From NCBI GenBank assembly GCA_964428015.1, contig CAYRWR010000015.1, positions 9,449 to 73,448 of the forward strand: DNA of 64,000 nucleotides. The letters run 5' to 3'. Below the pieces are notes generated by a model that did no database searches, was not told where the DNA came from, and worked only from the letters and a program-made list of their open reading frames with translations. This document shows positions 7,730 to 16,815 of the stretch, piece after piece. The position numbers and the translations under genes are program-made. This DNA comes from CAYRWR01 sp964428015. GTDB taxonomy: Bacteria; Spirochaetota; Brevinematia; Brevinematales; CAYRWR01. Within the stretch, counting starts at the first letter, position 1; each line of letters opens with the position of its first letter.

Positions 7730-9472
7730 ATGAAAAAATTCAGTATATTAGCCAGTCTGGCTGTGCTTTTAACCAGCTGCAGCGGATACATACTTTCAGG
7801 AAATCAGGAAGAAGGCTCTACAGCCGACACCCTGGCCCTGGTGGGTGAAGGGACCCTGTCACTGGAAGACTATAACGATGTGTCTCCCTTTGTATTTAAA
7901 GCTCCGGGAGGGAAAAAGTTCCTGTTTTTTGCCTCGGATAGACCTCTTCCCGGCCAGACCAACCAGAATTTTAATATCTGGGTGTCGTTGATGGTGGGTG
8001 ACAAGTTCACCACGCCGCGCGCCCTATCCAATGTGAACACCGCCTCAAACGAAACCCAGCCGGTTGTCTTTTCACAGAACGGACAGGTCTATCTCTCTGT
8101 GGTGGGAGGGGTCTCCCAGCAGGTGGAGACCTGGCAGCTGGGGTTTTCCAACGACCAGTTCCTCAACCCTGTTTACCAGAGTGCCATCCCCTCCAGCCAG
8201 GGTTACAACCTCATACTGCTGGAAAGAAATAATGTACCCGTGCTGCTCACTACCTGGGGCAGTAATCTGGGGGCGGAATTCCTGTTCCAGGGTACAACCT
8301 GGAAACCGGTGCGGGCCCGCTACTTTGCCATCCCGGTGGGGCAGGGTCACGGCTTCCACTCTACGGTGGGCATGGGATTGGGAAATACGGAATGGTACCT
8401 GTTTGAAAGAAACAATGGGACGCATTGGCAGATCACTATGGCCTATCAGGGCAGCGGGGATTTCACCGGCAATAATCTGAGCGGTTTTTTCCCGGTGATG
8501 GCTTATCAGAGCCTGGATGCCTTTAATGACCGTACCCCCTTTATCGACACCGATGACGCCCGGGTGTATTTTGCCAGTGACCGCTATAAATTTTTAAGAA
8601 ATCCCCACTATGATCTCTACCGCTATAATGAAAAGACTTTCGGCCAGCAGATCGGGGACGGGGGTTTTGAATATTATCCTCTGCCCGCGGGTGTCTATGT
8701 CTCACCTAGCGGCAGCCTGGCCGCCAGCGGACTATCGCCCTCGGCTCCTCTGCCCTCACTACCCGCAGCGGTAAACCTGGCCAGATCCCAGGGCCTTAGC
8801 AATATCTATGTAGCGGCTGGTATCTACAGTCCGGGCAGCGGCCTGGATGACAGTACCAACTCACCGGGACTGGTATTGACCGGGTCACCTCTCCGGCTGC
8901 TGGGCGGTTTTGATTCTACCTTTGTCAGAAGAAGCGGTTTTTCCACACTGGATGCCATGGGACAGAGGCTGGTGCTCCTGGTGACTAATATGACCGGGCT
9001 GTATTTCGACGGCTTCCGGATCTTCAGGGGCTATCAGGAGTTCGGTTATGGAGCAGGATTGTATATGGATAGTGTGACTAACGGCCTGTTTATCAATACC
9101 CAGATCACCCGAAATACCAATGGAGAAGGCGGGGGTGCCGGAGTCTATGTCTACAACTGTAAAAATGTGACCCTTGACTGCCTGATTAAAAATAACGTCT
9201 GCACCAACGACTTTGGCACTGGAGGGGGGCTCTACCTCGGTTATGGGCAGGATACCCTCATGATCTTCGGACATGTCATCAATAACACCTCCGGTGACGC
9301 GGGTGGTATTTATATGGATGACACTGCCGGAATCATCCTCAGTACCATTATCAGCAATAATAATGCCTTTTATGGCGTGACTGGCGGGGTGTTCAATAAC
9401 GGAGGCACCCTGGACGGGGGTGACAGCCTGATCACCAACAATACCCCTCAGGATTTCGGCGCAGGAGCCTGA
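7730..9472 (+). CDS. Lipoprotein with PD40-like and right-handed beta-helix regions
   Basis: 580 aa. Signal peptide with a lipobox-like end at Cys17 (LLTSC). Residues about 50-320 contain WD40/PD40-like strands (FLFFASDRP, YFASDRY). Residues about 325-580 contain a DUF1565-type start (VYVSPSG..ASGLSPS.PLPSL) and then beta-helix coils rich in Asn and Gly ladders (ITRNTNGEGGGAGVYV). Likely an exported surface protein, possibly carbohydrate-binding. It shares the beta-helix/DUF1565 opening with the lipoprotein at 13902. No catalytic residues are evident. Confidence 0.75.
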   Translation: MKKFSILASLAVLLTSCSGYILSGNQEEGSTADTLALVGEGTLSLEDYNDVSPFVFKAPGGKKFLFFASDRPLPGQTNQNFNIWVSLMVGDKFTTPRALSNVNTASNETQPVVFSQNGQVYLSVVGGVSQQVETWQLGFSNDQFLNPVYQSAIPSSQGYNLILLERNNVPVLLTTWGSNLGAEFLFQGTTWKPVRARYFAIPVGQGHGFHSTVGMGLGNTEWYLFERNNGTHWQITMAYQGSGDFTGNNLSGFFPVMAYQSLDAFNDRTPFIDTDDARVYFASDRYKFLRNPHYDLYRYNEKTFGQQIGDGGFEYYPLPAGVYVSPSGSLAASGLSPSAPLPSLPAAVNLARSQGLSNIYVAAGIYSPGSGLDDSTNSPGLVLTGSPLRLLGGFDSTFVRRSGFSTLDAMGQRLVLLVTNMTGLYFDGFRIFRGYQEFGYGAGLYMDSVTNGLFINTQITRNTNGEGGGAGVYVYNCKNVTLDCLIKNNVCTNDFGTGGGLYLGYGQDTLMIFGHVINNTSGDAGGIYMDDTAGIILSTIISNNNAFYGVTGGVFNNGGTLDGGDSLITNNTPQDFGAGA

Positions 9473-9484
9473 TATTTCACCTGC

Positions 9485-9513
9485 TTGATTAATCACCCGA
9501 TACTGTTTATAAT
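9485..9513 (+). promoter_or_regulatory. tRNA-Thr promoter
   Basis: TTGATT at 9485-9490 and TATAAT at 9508-9513 with an exact 17-bp spacer, ending 16 nt before the tRNA 5' end. Confidence 0.75.
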
Positions 9514-9529
9514 TATGCCTTGAAAGTTT

Positions 9530-9602
9530 GCCACTGTAGCTCAGTTGGTAGAGCAACTGATTCGTAATTAGTAGGCCAGCGGTTCAATTCCGCTCAGTGG
9601 CT
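9530..9602 (+). tRNA. tRNA-Thr, anticodon CGU
   Basis: 73-nt cloverleaf. The acceptor stem is GCCACTG (9530-9536) with CAGTGGC (9595-9601) and discriminator T at 9602; no CCA is encoded. The D arm is AGCTCAGTTGGTAGAGC. The anticodon arm is ACTGA/TTAGT with one G-T pair around loop TTCGTAA, giving CGU, which reads ACG. The T arm is GCGG-TTCAATT-CCGC. It has its own promoter and terminator. Confidence 0.95.
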
Positions 9603-9604
9603 GG

Positions 9605-9626
9605 ACGCCCCTCAGGGGGCGTTTTT
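9605..9626 (+). terminator. Terminator after tRNA-Thr
   Basis: ACGCCCC (9605-9611), loop TCAG, GGGGCGT (9616-9622) followed by TTTT; immediately downstream of the tRNA. Confidence 0.85.
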
Positions 9627-9646
9627 CATTGGAAGAGGAAAAAAAT

Positions 9647-10006
9647 ATGAACGAAAATACGCTGATTTTTCACTATGCCATAGAATTTCATTACTGCCGC
9701 TTTTCCGGTACCAGTGAAGAACTGGGGCGAATACTGTCCCAGGCTCTGATACCTGTTAATCCCGGTTCCTGGGAATGGTCGGAACAAAAGGATGCCTTTC
9801 AGGGTATTATGCGTAGGGGAGAGTTTTTCCTCAAGGCGGATTACTACCCGCATCGGGGGGTCCTGCTCCTGGATATTCAGGACCGGGTCCAGCAGGAAGA
9901 CCTGTCCCGGCATCTGGCAGGTTTGAAAAAAGCCTTGTCGGCCGGTGATTTCACGCTGCTGGAAATGAAACGGGGCCGCTGGATCAAACCGGCTAAGACT
10001 GACTGA
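9647..10006 (+). CDS. Hypothetical cytoplasmic protein
   Basis: 119 aa from the ATG at 9647, chosen because GGAAGAGGA lies at the right distance upstream. An in-frame extension back to 9629 would run into that ribosome site. The product is compact, has no signal peptide, and has alternating strands and helices (FHYAIEFHYCRF, RHLAGLKKALSAGDFTLLEM). I do not recognise the family. Its 3' end overlaps the convergent TPR gene by 14 nt. Confidence 0.6.
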   Translation: MNENTLIFHYAIEFHYCRFSGTSEELGRILSQALIPVNPGSWEWSEQKDAFQGIMRRGEFFLKADYYPHRGVLLLDIQDRVQQEDLSRHLAGLKKALSAGDFTLLEMKRGRWIKPAKTD

Positions 10007-10763
10007 AGCGGGCCAGGAGCAGACGGGCTTTTCTCATCCAGACCCTCTGTCTGCGCATATGATAGGCCGGCGCGCTCTGGATATCTGAGACCAGTGTCTC
10101 CAGCAATTCACGCGCCTGTGCGTCCCGGTGTTCTTCCAGATACAGAGTTGCCAATAGATAAAGTGCTTCGGGCAGACGGAAACGCTGCAGATGCTTTTCC
10201 AGTATAGCCTGGGCTTCCGGTTTACGTCCCAGCTGGAGCAGGACACGTCCCTGTACCAGAGCAGCTTCGCCATAGGCATACTGCTCATCTATTTTTAACA
10301 GAGCGGACAGACTGGCCACACATTCTTCCCGGAGACGTAGTTTTTCCTGACACAGGGCCTGTTTCCACCAGGCTTCCGTCAGGTCTTTTTGCTTTTCCAG
10401 AGCCAGCCCGAATTTGGCAAGAGCTCCTTTATAGTCGCTTATTTCATAGAGCGCGTTGCCCCAGTCCAGCCATTGGTAGGCATTGCCTATGCGTTTGGCT
10501 GCGGCTTCCAACTCCATCAGCTTTTTTCGGCGAATGAGACGTTTGATAAAGGACGGTGCCGGCAGTCTGCCCTGGCTGCGCGGTATAAAGCGAAGTATAA
10601 AATACAGGACTCCGCCTAAAATATAAGTGAAAAACAGGATATAGTACCAGCTCCGGTCATCTTCGTTGCGGGAACAATCTATCAGCATCCATATCCAGAA
10701 TCCGGTGGCTAATAATGTCAGCCCTCTCCAGATCCAGAATCCAATTGCCATCTCACCGAACAT
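9993..10763 (-). CDS. Membrane-anchored TPR protein
   Basis: 256 aa. Two N-terminal hydrophobic helices (about 5-25 and 40-60) resemble the PLDc_N-type membrane anchor. From about residue 90, four or five tetratricopeptide-like helix pairs follow (YQWLDWGNALYEISDYKGAL, AWWKQALCQEKLRLREECV). Probably an inner-membrane scaffold with a cytoplasmic TPR domain; partner unknown. It lies 12 nt downstream of the outer-membrane protein gene on the same strand, which suggests cotranscription. Confidence 0.75.
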   Translation of the reverse strand: MFGEMAIGFWIWRGLTLLATGFWIWMLIDCSRNEDDRSWYYILFFTYILGGVLYFILRFIPRSQGRLPAPSFIKRLIRRKKLMELEAAAKRIGNAYQWLDWGNALYEISDYKGALAKFGLALEKQKDLTEAWWKQALCQEKLRLREECVASLSALLKIDEQYAYGEAALVQGRVLLQLGRKPEAQAILEKHLQRFRLPEALYLLATLYLEEHRDAQARELLETLVSDIQSAPAYHMRRQRVWMRKARLLLARFSQS

Positions 10764-10775
10764 GTCTCGCTCCTT

Positions 10776-11477
10776 TTATATAGCTATCCCCATCATAAGA
10801 CGGATATAAGCACCATTCAGAATCGCGGCCGGACCTCCGCTTACTTCCACTCCGCCGGCATTCCATTTGTCATCAGACAGGTCAAACAGGTATCCCGCCC
10901 GGAAGCCGATACAAAACCGCATAGCATTGTCTGCCAACGAAGTGGGCAGGATGATATCCAGGCCTACACCGGCATTAAAAATAACTCCGGCATTATCCAT
11001 TTCAAAACTGCGGGAGGCATTGGTGAGGATGTCAGTAAAATTAGGCGACCCGGTCTCACTGGCTGAAAGCGTCATGCTGCCCCTGCCTACTCCCACCAGA
11101 GGATAAAAGTGCAGAAAAGGATAGTTGATGATCAGATAGCCTATATTGAACAGCTGGATATCGTAGGTAAAAGACACCTGGTAGGTACCACTGGTCTGAC
11201 CCTGGTTAAAACTCCAGTAAAACTCCAGGTCACTGATGAAATTCTCACTGAAAATCTGATAATCCACACCCAGATGATAAAATTCCGGATTCTGCCCCTC
11301 AAATCCCCCCTGAGCCAGATACTGATTTAACACCGTAACCTTGGGATACAGAATCCCGCCGCCCAGCATCAGTTTACCTTCCAGCGGTTTGTTATTTTTC
11401 TGACTGGGCTGTCCATTGAGTGCAAACAAACCGGCAGGCAGGAGAAGTATCAAAAAGTATAGCAGATATCTGTACAT
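10776..11477 (-). CDS. Predicted outer-membrane beta-barrel protein
   Basis: 233 aa. A cleavable signal peptide ends near AGLFALNG (about residue 20). The mature chain is made of alternating amphipathic strands (FYHLGVDYQIF, FISDLEFYWSFNQ, YQVSFTYDIQLFNIGY), with the FYPLVGVGRG turn typical of small 8-10 strand porin-like barrels. It ends with a hydrophobic strand (IRLMMGIAI). GGAGG precedes the ATG. Function unknown; probably a structural or porin-type envelope protein. Confidence 0.7.
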   Translation of the reverse strand: MYRYLLYFLILLLPAGLFALNGQPSQKNNKPLEGKLMLGGGILYPKVTVLNQYLAQGGFEGQNPEFYHLGVDYQIFSENFISDLEFYWSFNQGQTSGTYQVSFTYDIQLFNIGYLIINYPFLHFYPLVGVGRGSMTLSASETGSPNFTDILTNASRSFEMDNAGVIFNAGVGLDIILPTSLADNAMRFCIGFRAGYLFDLSDDKWNAGGVEVSGGPAAILNGAYIRLMMGIAI

Positions 11478-11568
11478 GAGAACCTCCGAAAATGGGATTA
11501 ATCATATCATCTCAGTGCTGGAGTGTCAAAAATAGCAGGATTGTCACAAACATAATAAAGCTTGAAGT

Positions 11569-11586
11569 TAGTACTATTTAGTACTA
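11569..11586 (+). promoter_or_regulatory. Tandem palindromic operator upstream of the MarR gene
   Basis: The self-complementary octamer TAGTACTA occurs twice (11569-11576 and 11579-11586), exactly 10 bp apart, that is one helical turn. It ends 10 nt before the MarR start. The layout fits autoregulation by two MarR dimers on one face of the DNA. Confidence 0.65.
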
Positions 11587-11595
11587 CAATTAATC

Positions 11596-12054
11596 ATGGA
11601 ACTAAGAAATTTTGGTAAAAAGGCCGAGCTGGATCTGAAATTGTCAAGCGCGTTGGCGCGGGGATATCAGGCGGTACGGCGACGCTCTGACTCTTACCTT
11701 TCCGGTCAGGGCTTGAGCCTGGCTCAGTTTAATGTACTGGAGGTACTTTCCATTCATGGAGTCTCTCCGGTAGGCCATTTGGTGCAGCAGACCGATATTA
11801 CCCCCGGAAATATGACGGTGATCATCGAGAATCTTCTGAAACAGGGTCTTATCACCCGGGAAAGAGACAATAGTGACAAAAGAGTATGGCTGGTATCTCT
11901 CAGTCCCCGGGGACTGGAAAAACTGAACAGGGTCTACCCTATGCATATCCTGAACCTCCAGTCCTTGTTCAGCAGACTGGATGAAAGGGAAAAAAGCGCG
12001 CTGATAGACCTGTGTGACCGGTTGGCTGACTACACCATGACACGGGAAGAGTAA
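11596..12054 (+). CDS. MarR-family transcriptional regulator
   Basis: 152 aa winged helix. The N-terminal dimerisation helix is followed by the HTH (SLAQFNVLEVLSIHG, VGHLVQQTDITPGNMTVIIE). The wing is ITRERDNSDKRVWLVSLSPRG, containing the DxRxxxVxLT-type motif of MarR. It is a cytoplasmic repressor probably controlling itself and the downstream CDGSH protein 51 nt away. The ATG at 11596 lacks a strong ribosome site but directly follows the operator repeats. Confidence 0.9.
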   Translation: MELRNFGKKAELDLKLSSALARGYQAVRRRSDSYLSGQGLSLAQFNVLEVLSIHGVSPVGHLVQQTDITPGNMTVIIENLLKQGLITRERDNSDKRVWLVSLSPRGLEKLNRVYPMHILNLQSLFSRLDEREKSALIDLCDRLADYTMTREE

Positions 12055-12105
12055 TATCACCCCCAGCAAATATTTTGTTTTTATGTCTGTTTTTCCGGAG
12101 GAAAT

Positions 12106-12738
12106 ATGGAAGAAAAACATCACTGTATCCGGCTGGAAAAAAACGGCCCGATACGCAAAATAAACCTGCCTCTCCTGGAGATGCAGCATGGGGAAGATAT
12201 TCCCCTGGTCAGCGACATGTCGCTGTGCCGCTGTGGAAAGTCCTCCAGCCAGCCCTGGTGTGACGGCAGCCACAGCCGGATCGGTTTCAGTGATGAGAAA
12301 AAACCAGACCGTGAAAAACTCAAATGGTATCACTATTATGGAAAAGACATCACCGTGATCTACAATCATGGAATCTGCGCCCATGTCAGTGACTGTATCA
12401 TAGGGTTGATGGAGGTATTTAACCGCCGCCGCCAGCCCTGGGTCGAGCCGGACGCGGCTCCGGTAGAAGATGTGATCAGGGTCATACGTACCTGTCCCAC
12501 CGGGGCCCTGCGTTATGAATTGCGGGGTGAGACCTTCTTTGACTGGAATGAAAAGCCTTCTATTAAAGTCCTGTTCAACGGCCCTCTGGTAGTGAAAGGC
12601 GCCATCCCCCTGGAAGATGACAGGGACAGCCTCTCTGAACTGCCCACTCCGGACCACTATTGCCTGTGCCGCTGCGGACAGTCCAAAAATCTCCCTTTCT
12701 GCGACGGGGCTCATACCAAAGGGGAATTCTTTGAATAG
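12106..12738 (+). CDS. Iron-sulfur protein with two CDGSH motifs flanking a Fer4_19-like domain
   Basis: 210 aa. The first CDGSH motif is C41, C43, C52, H56; the second is C188, C190, C199, H203 (variant CDGAH). Each can bind a 2Fe-2S cluster. Between them a divergent mono-cluster ferredoxin domain (Fer4_19/DUF1271 type) carries HGICAHVSDC and the later TCPTGAL motif. Probably a soluble redox or cluster-transfer protein. GGAGG precedes the ATG. Its position behind a MarR gene hints at stress-responsive expression. Confidence 0.9.
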   Translation: MEEKHHCIRLEKNGPIRKINLPLLEMQHGEDIPLVSDMSLCRCGKSSSQPWCDGSHSRIGFSDEKKPDREKLKWYHYYGKDITVIYNHGICAHVSDCIIGLMEVFNRRRQPWVEPDAAPVEDVIRVIRTCPTGALRYELRGETFFDWNEKPSIKVLFNGPLVVKGAIPLEDDRDSLSELPTPDHYCLCRCGQSKNLPFCDGAHTKGEFFE

Positions 12739-12829
12739 ACAATTTCCCCTATACTAAAACATCCATTTACAAAATTGACAAAATCCTGAGGTGGAGCTAA
12801 ATTAGTTAATCATATAAAAGAGGTAAGGT

Positions 12830-13849
12830 ATGAGAAAAGTCATATTAGTGCTCTGGACCTTTTTCGTTTTAATACAGGCAAGCTGTTCCGCCGGCCCCAA
12901 TTCAGGAAATATCCCCAAGCCTCCACTGTATACTATCAGTTCTATCACCAATATCCTGGATTTGAACACCGGTGATGCTGGGGTTGCGGTGTGTGAAGGA
13001 GATATTCTCTATACCCTGGGAATGAACAGCGCTCCTTCCAATTTTAAAATTTTTGATCTCACAGACATTACCAATCCGCTGTTACTATCCAGTCTGGACG
13101 CGGGTTGGGGATCAGGTATGGTGAAGTATAGCAACTATTTATATATACATACCGCAGGAAATGGGACCGGTTACTTTACCAACCAGAGCCTGGTAGTACT
13201 GGATGTCAGTGATATTACCAATCCCTCTGTGGTAAGTACAAACGGGCAGGGTTCAAGCTACCCTCCTTATCAGATTTATCTACAGAATGGATATCTGTTC
13301 ACTTTAAGCGACAGTATTGTGGGGGTGTTTGATGTGACTACCCCGGGTATTTTGAACAGGATTACCAATGTGGCTGGCTTTCAGGCCAATTGGGGAGCGA
13401 TCTCAGAGAATTATCTCTATTTGCAGGATTACAAGAAGCTGCGAATTCTAAACATTTCCAATCCCTGGCACATTACCGAAACCTTTACATCCACTAACAG
13501 GGATGATTTCTTATCCGGGGGCATAGCGCTTGCCGGAAATTATCTCTATCTGGCAAATTACTATGGAAATCTGGTGATTGCGGATGTATCCCATCCCGCC
13601 GCCCCTGTATTTGTTACCAATTTTTATCTGGGCAGCGATTACTGTAGAGACATGAAAATACTGGGAAATTATCTGCTGATAGCGGGTCAGTATGCTTTCT
13701 ATGTGGTAGATATCAGCAGCCCTCTCACACCCATACTGGTGGATTCCGTACCTCTTCCCCATAATGCCGGCTGGGGCTTGGCCCTTCTGCGGAACCGTTA
13801 CGCTATAGTAGCCGATGATACAGTCTATCATGTGATCCGGCTTTATTGA
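12830..13849 (+). CDS. LVIVD-repeat lipoprotein
   Basis: 339 aa. Lipobox-like end at Cys19 (LIQASC). The mature protein is a beta-propeller of about six LVIVD-type repeats (LVVLDVSDITNPSVV, LRILNISNPWHIT, LVIADVSHPAAPVFV, FYVVDISSPLTPILV). This family is found on bacterial cell surfaces. The ligand is unknown. It precedes another lipoprotein in the same direction. Confidence 0.85.
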   Translation: MRKVILVLWTFFVLIQASCSAGPNSGNIPKPPLYTISSITNILDLNTGDAGVAVCEGDILYTLGMNSAPSNFKIFDLTDITNPLLLSSLDAGWGSGMVKYSNYLYIHTAGNGTGYFTNQSLVVLDVSDITNPSVVSTNGQGSSYPPYQIYLQNGYLFTLSDSIVGVFDVTTPGILNRITNVAGFQANWGAISENYLYLQDYKKLRILNISNPWHITETFTSTNRDDFLSGGIALAGNYLYLANYYGNLVIADVSHPAAPVFVTNFYLGSDYCRDMKILGNYLLIAGQYAFYVVDISSPLTPILVDSVPLPHNAGWGLALLRNRYAIVADDTVYHVIRLY

Positions 13850-13901
13850 TGATTTTATTTATAATTAAGTACCCTATAATCTCTGAGACTAAAGTGCTGT
13901 T

Positions 13902-14936
13902 ATGTTAAAAAAATTTACAGTTTTTTTTCTTTTAATGGGTATTTTACTAAACGGCTGTGTCATAAACAATCCCTTACCACCTGAAAGAGATCCCGGCGTC
14001 TTTTTTGTCTCCCCTTCCGGGGATGACAGCAATGATGGTTTGTCTACCAATACTGCTTTCGCCACTATCCAGCATGCGCTGGACAATCTGGCCTCAGGGG
14101 ATGTGGTCTACATCCTGGCTGGTAGCTATTACGAGACAACCTGGGTATATGACAGATCCTTTAATTCCCAGGTCAGTATTCAGGCTCAGCCTGGTGCCGT
14201 ACTGGATGGTACTAATTCCTGGTATGAAGGAATACTCATTGAAAATGTCAGCTGTCTGGAACTAAGCGGTATCACTGTGCATAGCTATAAAGTCACCGGG
14301 ATCAATGTACTGAACAGCTCCCGGATTACCCTTCGGGACTGTCTGGTCTATGACAACGGGTTTGATTCCAGTGACTATGACTGGGGCTATGAAGGCTACG
14401 GAATAAACGCAAAGTATAGCTCTTATCTTCTCATTTCCAATAATACCGTGTATAGAAACGGCCCTTCTCTGACTCTGAGCGATACCTACGGCAGCCTGGG
14501 GACTGGCATCAATACCTATGCCCTGTCTGATTCCCGCATCGTGGACAATCTCTCCCACTCCAACCGGGGGGGCGGCATCCTGGTGGAGGATAGTCACAGG
14601 GTATTAGTAACCGGCAACTCTGCTCATCATAATACTTCCGTCACCTGGCTGAACCCCGCTGATCACGGTTTGGGAATTTGGTCCTGTGCCGGAATGTGGC
14701 TGGACGGGGGGGATAATATCACCGTGAGCAATAACAGTTTCGGCCTCAACCGTATAGGCATTATTGCGGGAAATGAAGACAATCAGGTAATCTCCGGCTT
14801 TGTGGTAAAAGGCAACAGTCTGTTTAGTAATTCTATAGGGGTCATGATTCAAAATATCAGCAGTAATACCTCTTCATCCATACTGGAACTGGGGCCAAAT
14901 ACTTTTTTCACCAATGGCACAAACATAATCTGGTAG
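13902..14936 (+). CDS. Beta-helix (DUF1565-type) lipoprotein
   Basis: 344 aa. Lipobox LLNGC (Cys19). Opens with FFVSPSGDDSNDGLSTNTAF, the DUF1565/pectate-lyase-like entry motif. Right-handed beta-helix rungs follow with N-rich ladders (ISNNTVYRNG, VTGNSAHHN, VSNNSFGLNRIGIIAGN). Exported and probably surface-anchored; possibly polysaccharide-binding or a lyase, though no catalytic Asp/Arg constellation is certain. It resembles the C-terminal half of the lipoprotein at 7730. Confidence 0.8.
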   Translation: MLKKFTVFFLLMGILLNGCVINNPLPPERDPGVFFVSPSGDDSNDGLSTNTAFATIQHALDNLASGDVVYILAGSYYETTWVYDRSFNSQVSIQAQPGAVLDGTNSWYEGILIENVSCLELSGITVHSYKVTGINVLNSSRITLRDCLVYDNGFDSSDYDWGYEGYGINAKYSSYLLISNNTVYRNGPSLTLSDTYGSLGTGINTYALSDSRIVDNLSHSNRGGGILVEDSHRVLVTGNSAHHNTSVTWLNPADHGLGIWSCAGMWLDGGDNITVSNNSFGLNRIGIIAGNEDNQVISGFVVKGNSLFSNSIGVMIQNISSNTSSSILELGPNTFFTNGTNIIW

Positions 14937-14957
14937 ATTCTTATACTGAAAAATATT

Positions 14958-16562
14958 TTAAAAGCTCAGATAAACTGACACATCCAAGCCTTCCACCTTT
15001 TCCCGCCCTAATTTAGGAGTCAGGCTAAAGGCCAGATTATTCCAATTTATTCCCTCTACGGGAGCAGACACAACAGCTTCAGGCATACGTCCGGTAAGCA
15101 AGGTGCCCAGACTTAGTCCTGCCACTCCCCATAGGGAAGAGTAGACCAGAGGGTGCTGATTTACCCAAGGACTGTCCATAATAGTACTGACCAGGCCTCC
15201 TGTAATAATGCCCAGAACACCGCTCAGACTGATCAGCCAGCTGCGCGTACTGGACCAGTGTAATTGGGGATAAAAATGATTGAGCAGGGATACCGCGGTA
15301 TTTCCCAAGGCTGGTGAGAGAAAAGCATAGAATGGAAAAGTGTTAGTCTGAGTAGATTTTAGTCCCTCTCCCAGAAGAAAGGCACTCATAGTAGTTGTCC
15401 AGGCATAAGCATTGAGCAACAGGGCGGTCTTGCCCAGGCTTTCCCTTTCATCAAACAGGTTCATTCCTAACAGGATACCGGAAACCGACCACCAGGCTGA
15501 TACCAGACCGATACTGCCATTATAATTGGACCAATCCTCAATGGCTCCGACTATAGCTCCTATACCACCGGTCACGCCTCCCAGAATATCGCTCAGCCAC
15601 ACCCGTCGGGGGGTCCAGTTCAGTCTGTCATAATAATGATCCAGCAGTATCACCGCAGTGTCTCCTACCAGAGTGGATACCAGAAGATTATAGGGGTTGG
15701 GTATCACACCGAATAGGGGCCTACTCTCCAACTCTGAGAATAGTACCGAGGAAAACCAGGTAGTCCAGGCCATGGAACTGATCAGGGTAGAATACCTGCC
15801 CGGTGAGAGAGTCTTATCCCTGGTATAGGGAATGGCCAGAAAACGGGCAGTAAGTGACAGGACATCTACTACCGCCAGATTGAATCGTGTATATCCACTT
15901 AGATCAAATGCAGAGGGAAATACACTCTTGACCAGAGGCGGAATGCCGGGGTCAGAAGCGGAATAGTAGGCATAGGCCTGGGTTTGATCAGGATAAAAAA
16001 GCGCCTGCAGGATGGCCTCGGTGTTCAATGCGGTCCAGCTGGTGGCAAAATCAATGGCCAGAGCCCTGCCCCAGGTCATACTGCTGTGTCGCATGGAAAT
16101 GATAGAGGTAGCAATACCACCCCCCAAGCCTACCAGGGATAGGCCCGCGTACCATTTGGCATCGGTATAGACATCCAGTATCAGGGGAAGGGTCTGTGTA
16201 GCTCCAGTAATATAGATTAGATTTTTGACCCAGTAATAGATCAGTCCTTCGTCATACTGTTTTTTAGCTTTTTCTTCCGGCTTCAGAGGAGGTACGTCCT
16301 CCAATCTACCCTGGATAATAAACTTCATTTTCAGAAGCTTTTGTTCCCAGTCCTTGTCCGGGGCTTTATTAATCAGATTCTGGCATAGGTCATAGGCTTC
16401 CAGATATTGTGAATACATATATTTTTCCAGCATAACCTGGTACTGCTTATAAAAATCCCCTGTGACAGACTCGGTGATATAGTCTGTCTTGACAGCTGCC
16501 TGGGGCCATAACAATCCCAGTAACGTGAACTGGAACACCAGGATGCATAATATCTTTTTCAT
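14958..16562 (-). CDS. Exported hydrophobic protein of unknown function
   Basis: 534 aa. Signal peptide ending near LLWPQAA (residue 22), a TPR-like helical segment (about 30-80: YSQYLEAYDLCQNLINKAP), then about ten hydrophobic segments with Gly-rich turns and Trp/Tyr. Two internal halves look alike: DHYYDRLNWTPRRVWLSDIL and NHFYPQLHWSSTRSWLISL occupy equivalent positions about 110 residues apart. This indicates an internal duplication. It could be an unusual membrane protein or a large barrel. No family recognised. Confidence 0.65.
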   Translation of the reverse strand: MKKILCILVFQFTLLGLLWPQAAVKTDYITESVTGDFYKQYQVMLEKYMYSQYLEAYDLCQNLINKAPDKDWEQKLLKMKFIIQGRLEDVPPLKPEEKAKKQYDEGLIYYWVKNLIYITGATQTLPLILDVYTDAKWYAGLSLVGLGGGIATSIISMRHSSMTWGRALAIDFATSWTALNTEAILQALFYPDQTQAYAYYSASDPGIPPLVKSVFPSAFDLSGYTRFNLAVVDVLSLTARFLAIPYTRDKTLSPGRYSTLISSMAWTTWFSSVLFSELESRPLFGVIPNPYNLLVSTLVGDTAVILLDHYYDRLNWTPRRVWLSDILGGVTGGIGAIVGAIEDWSNYNGSIGLVSAWWSVSGILLGMNLFDERESLGKTALLLNAYAWTTTMSAFLLGEGLKSTQTNTFPFYAFLSPALGNTAVSLLNHFYPQLHWSSTRSWLISLSGVLGIITGGLVSTIMDSPWVNQHPLVYSSLWGVAGLSLGTLLTGRMPEAVVSAPVEGINWNNLAFSLTPKLGREKVEGLDVSVYLSF

Positions 16563-16815
16563 ACTACACCTCCATATTTTTAAATTTTATTCAGGTATAT
16601 GTTTGATTTTACGATCCGGTTTTTATCCTGTCAAATGAATAGACCCTATCTCCGGAATATATTTCAAATTATTCAGTTCAGAATATCTAACCTATATTGC
16701 TTCAGAAAATCGTTTTCATGGAAACCTATTGGTTTATTGAACATCTATTCAAATATTGTATAATAATCTATGAAGAATTACCTGTTCAAAACAATTCAGT
16801 CCAAGGAGCAAAGCA

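Noticed and set aside
8885..9556. 223-aa minus-strand ORF overlapping the tRNA
   Set aside because: It runs over the tRNA-Thr promoter and gene and the end of a motif-bearing lipoprotein.
11644..12714. 356-aa minus-strand ORF across MarR and the CDGSH gene
   Set aside because: Antisense to two genes with clear motifs and starts; no domains of its own.
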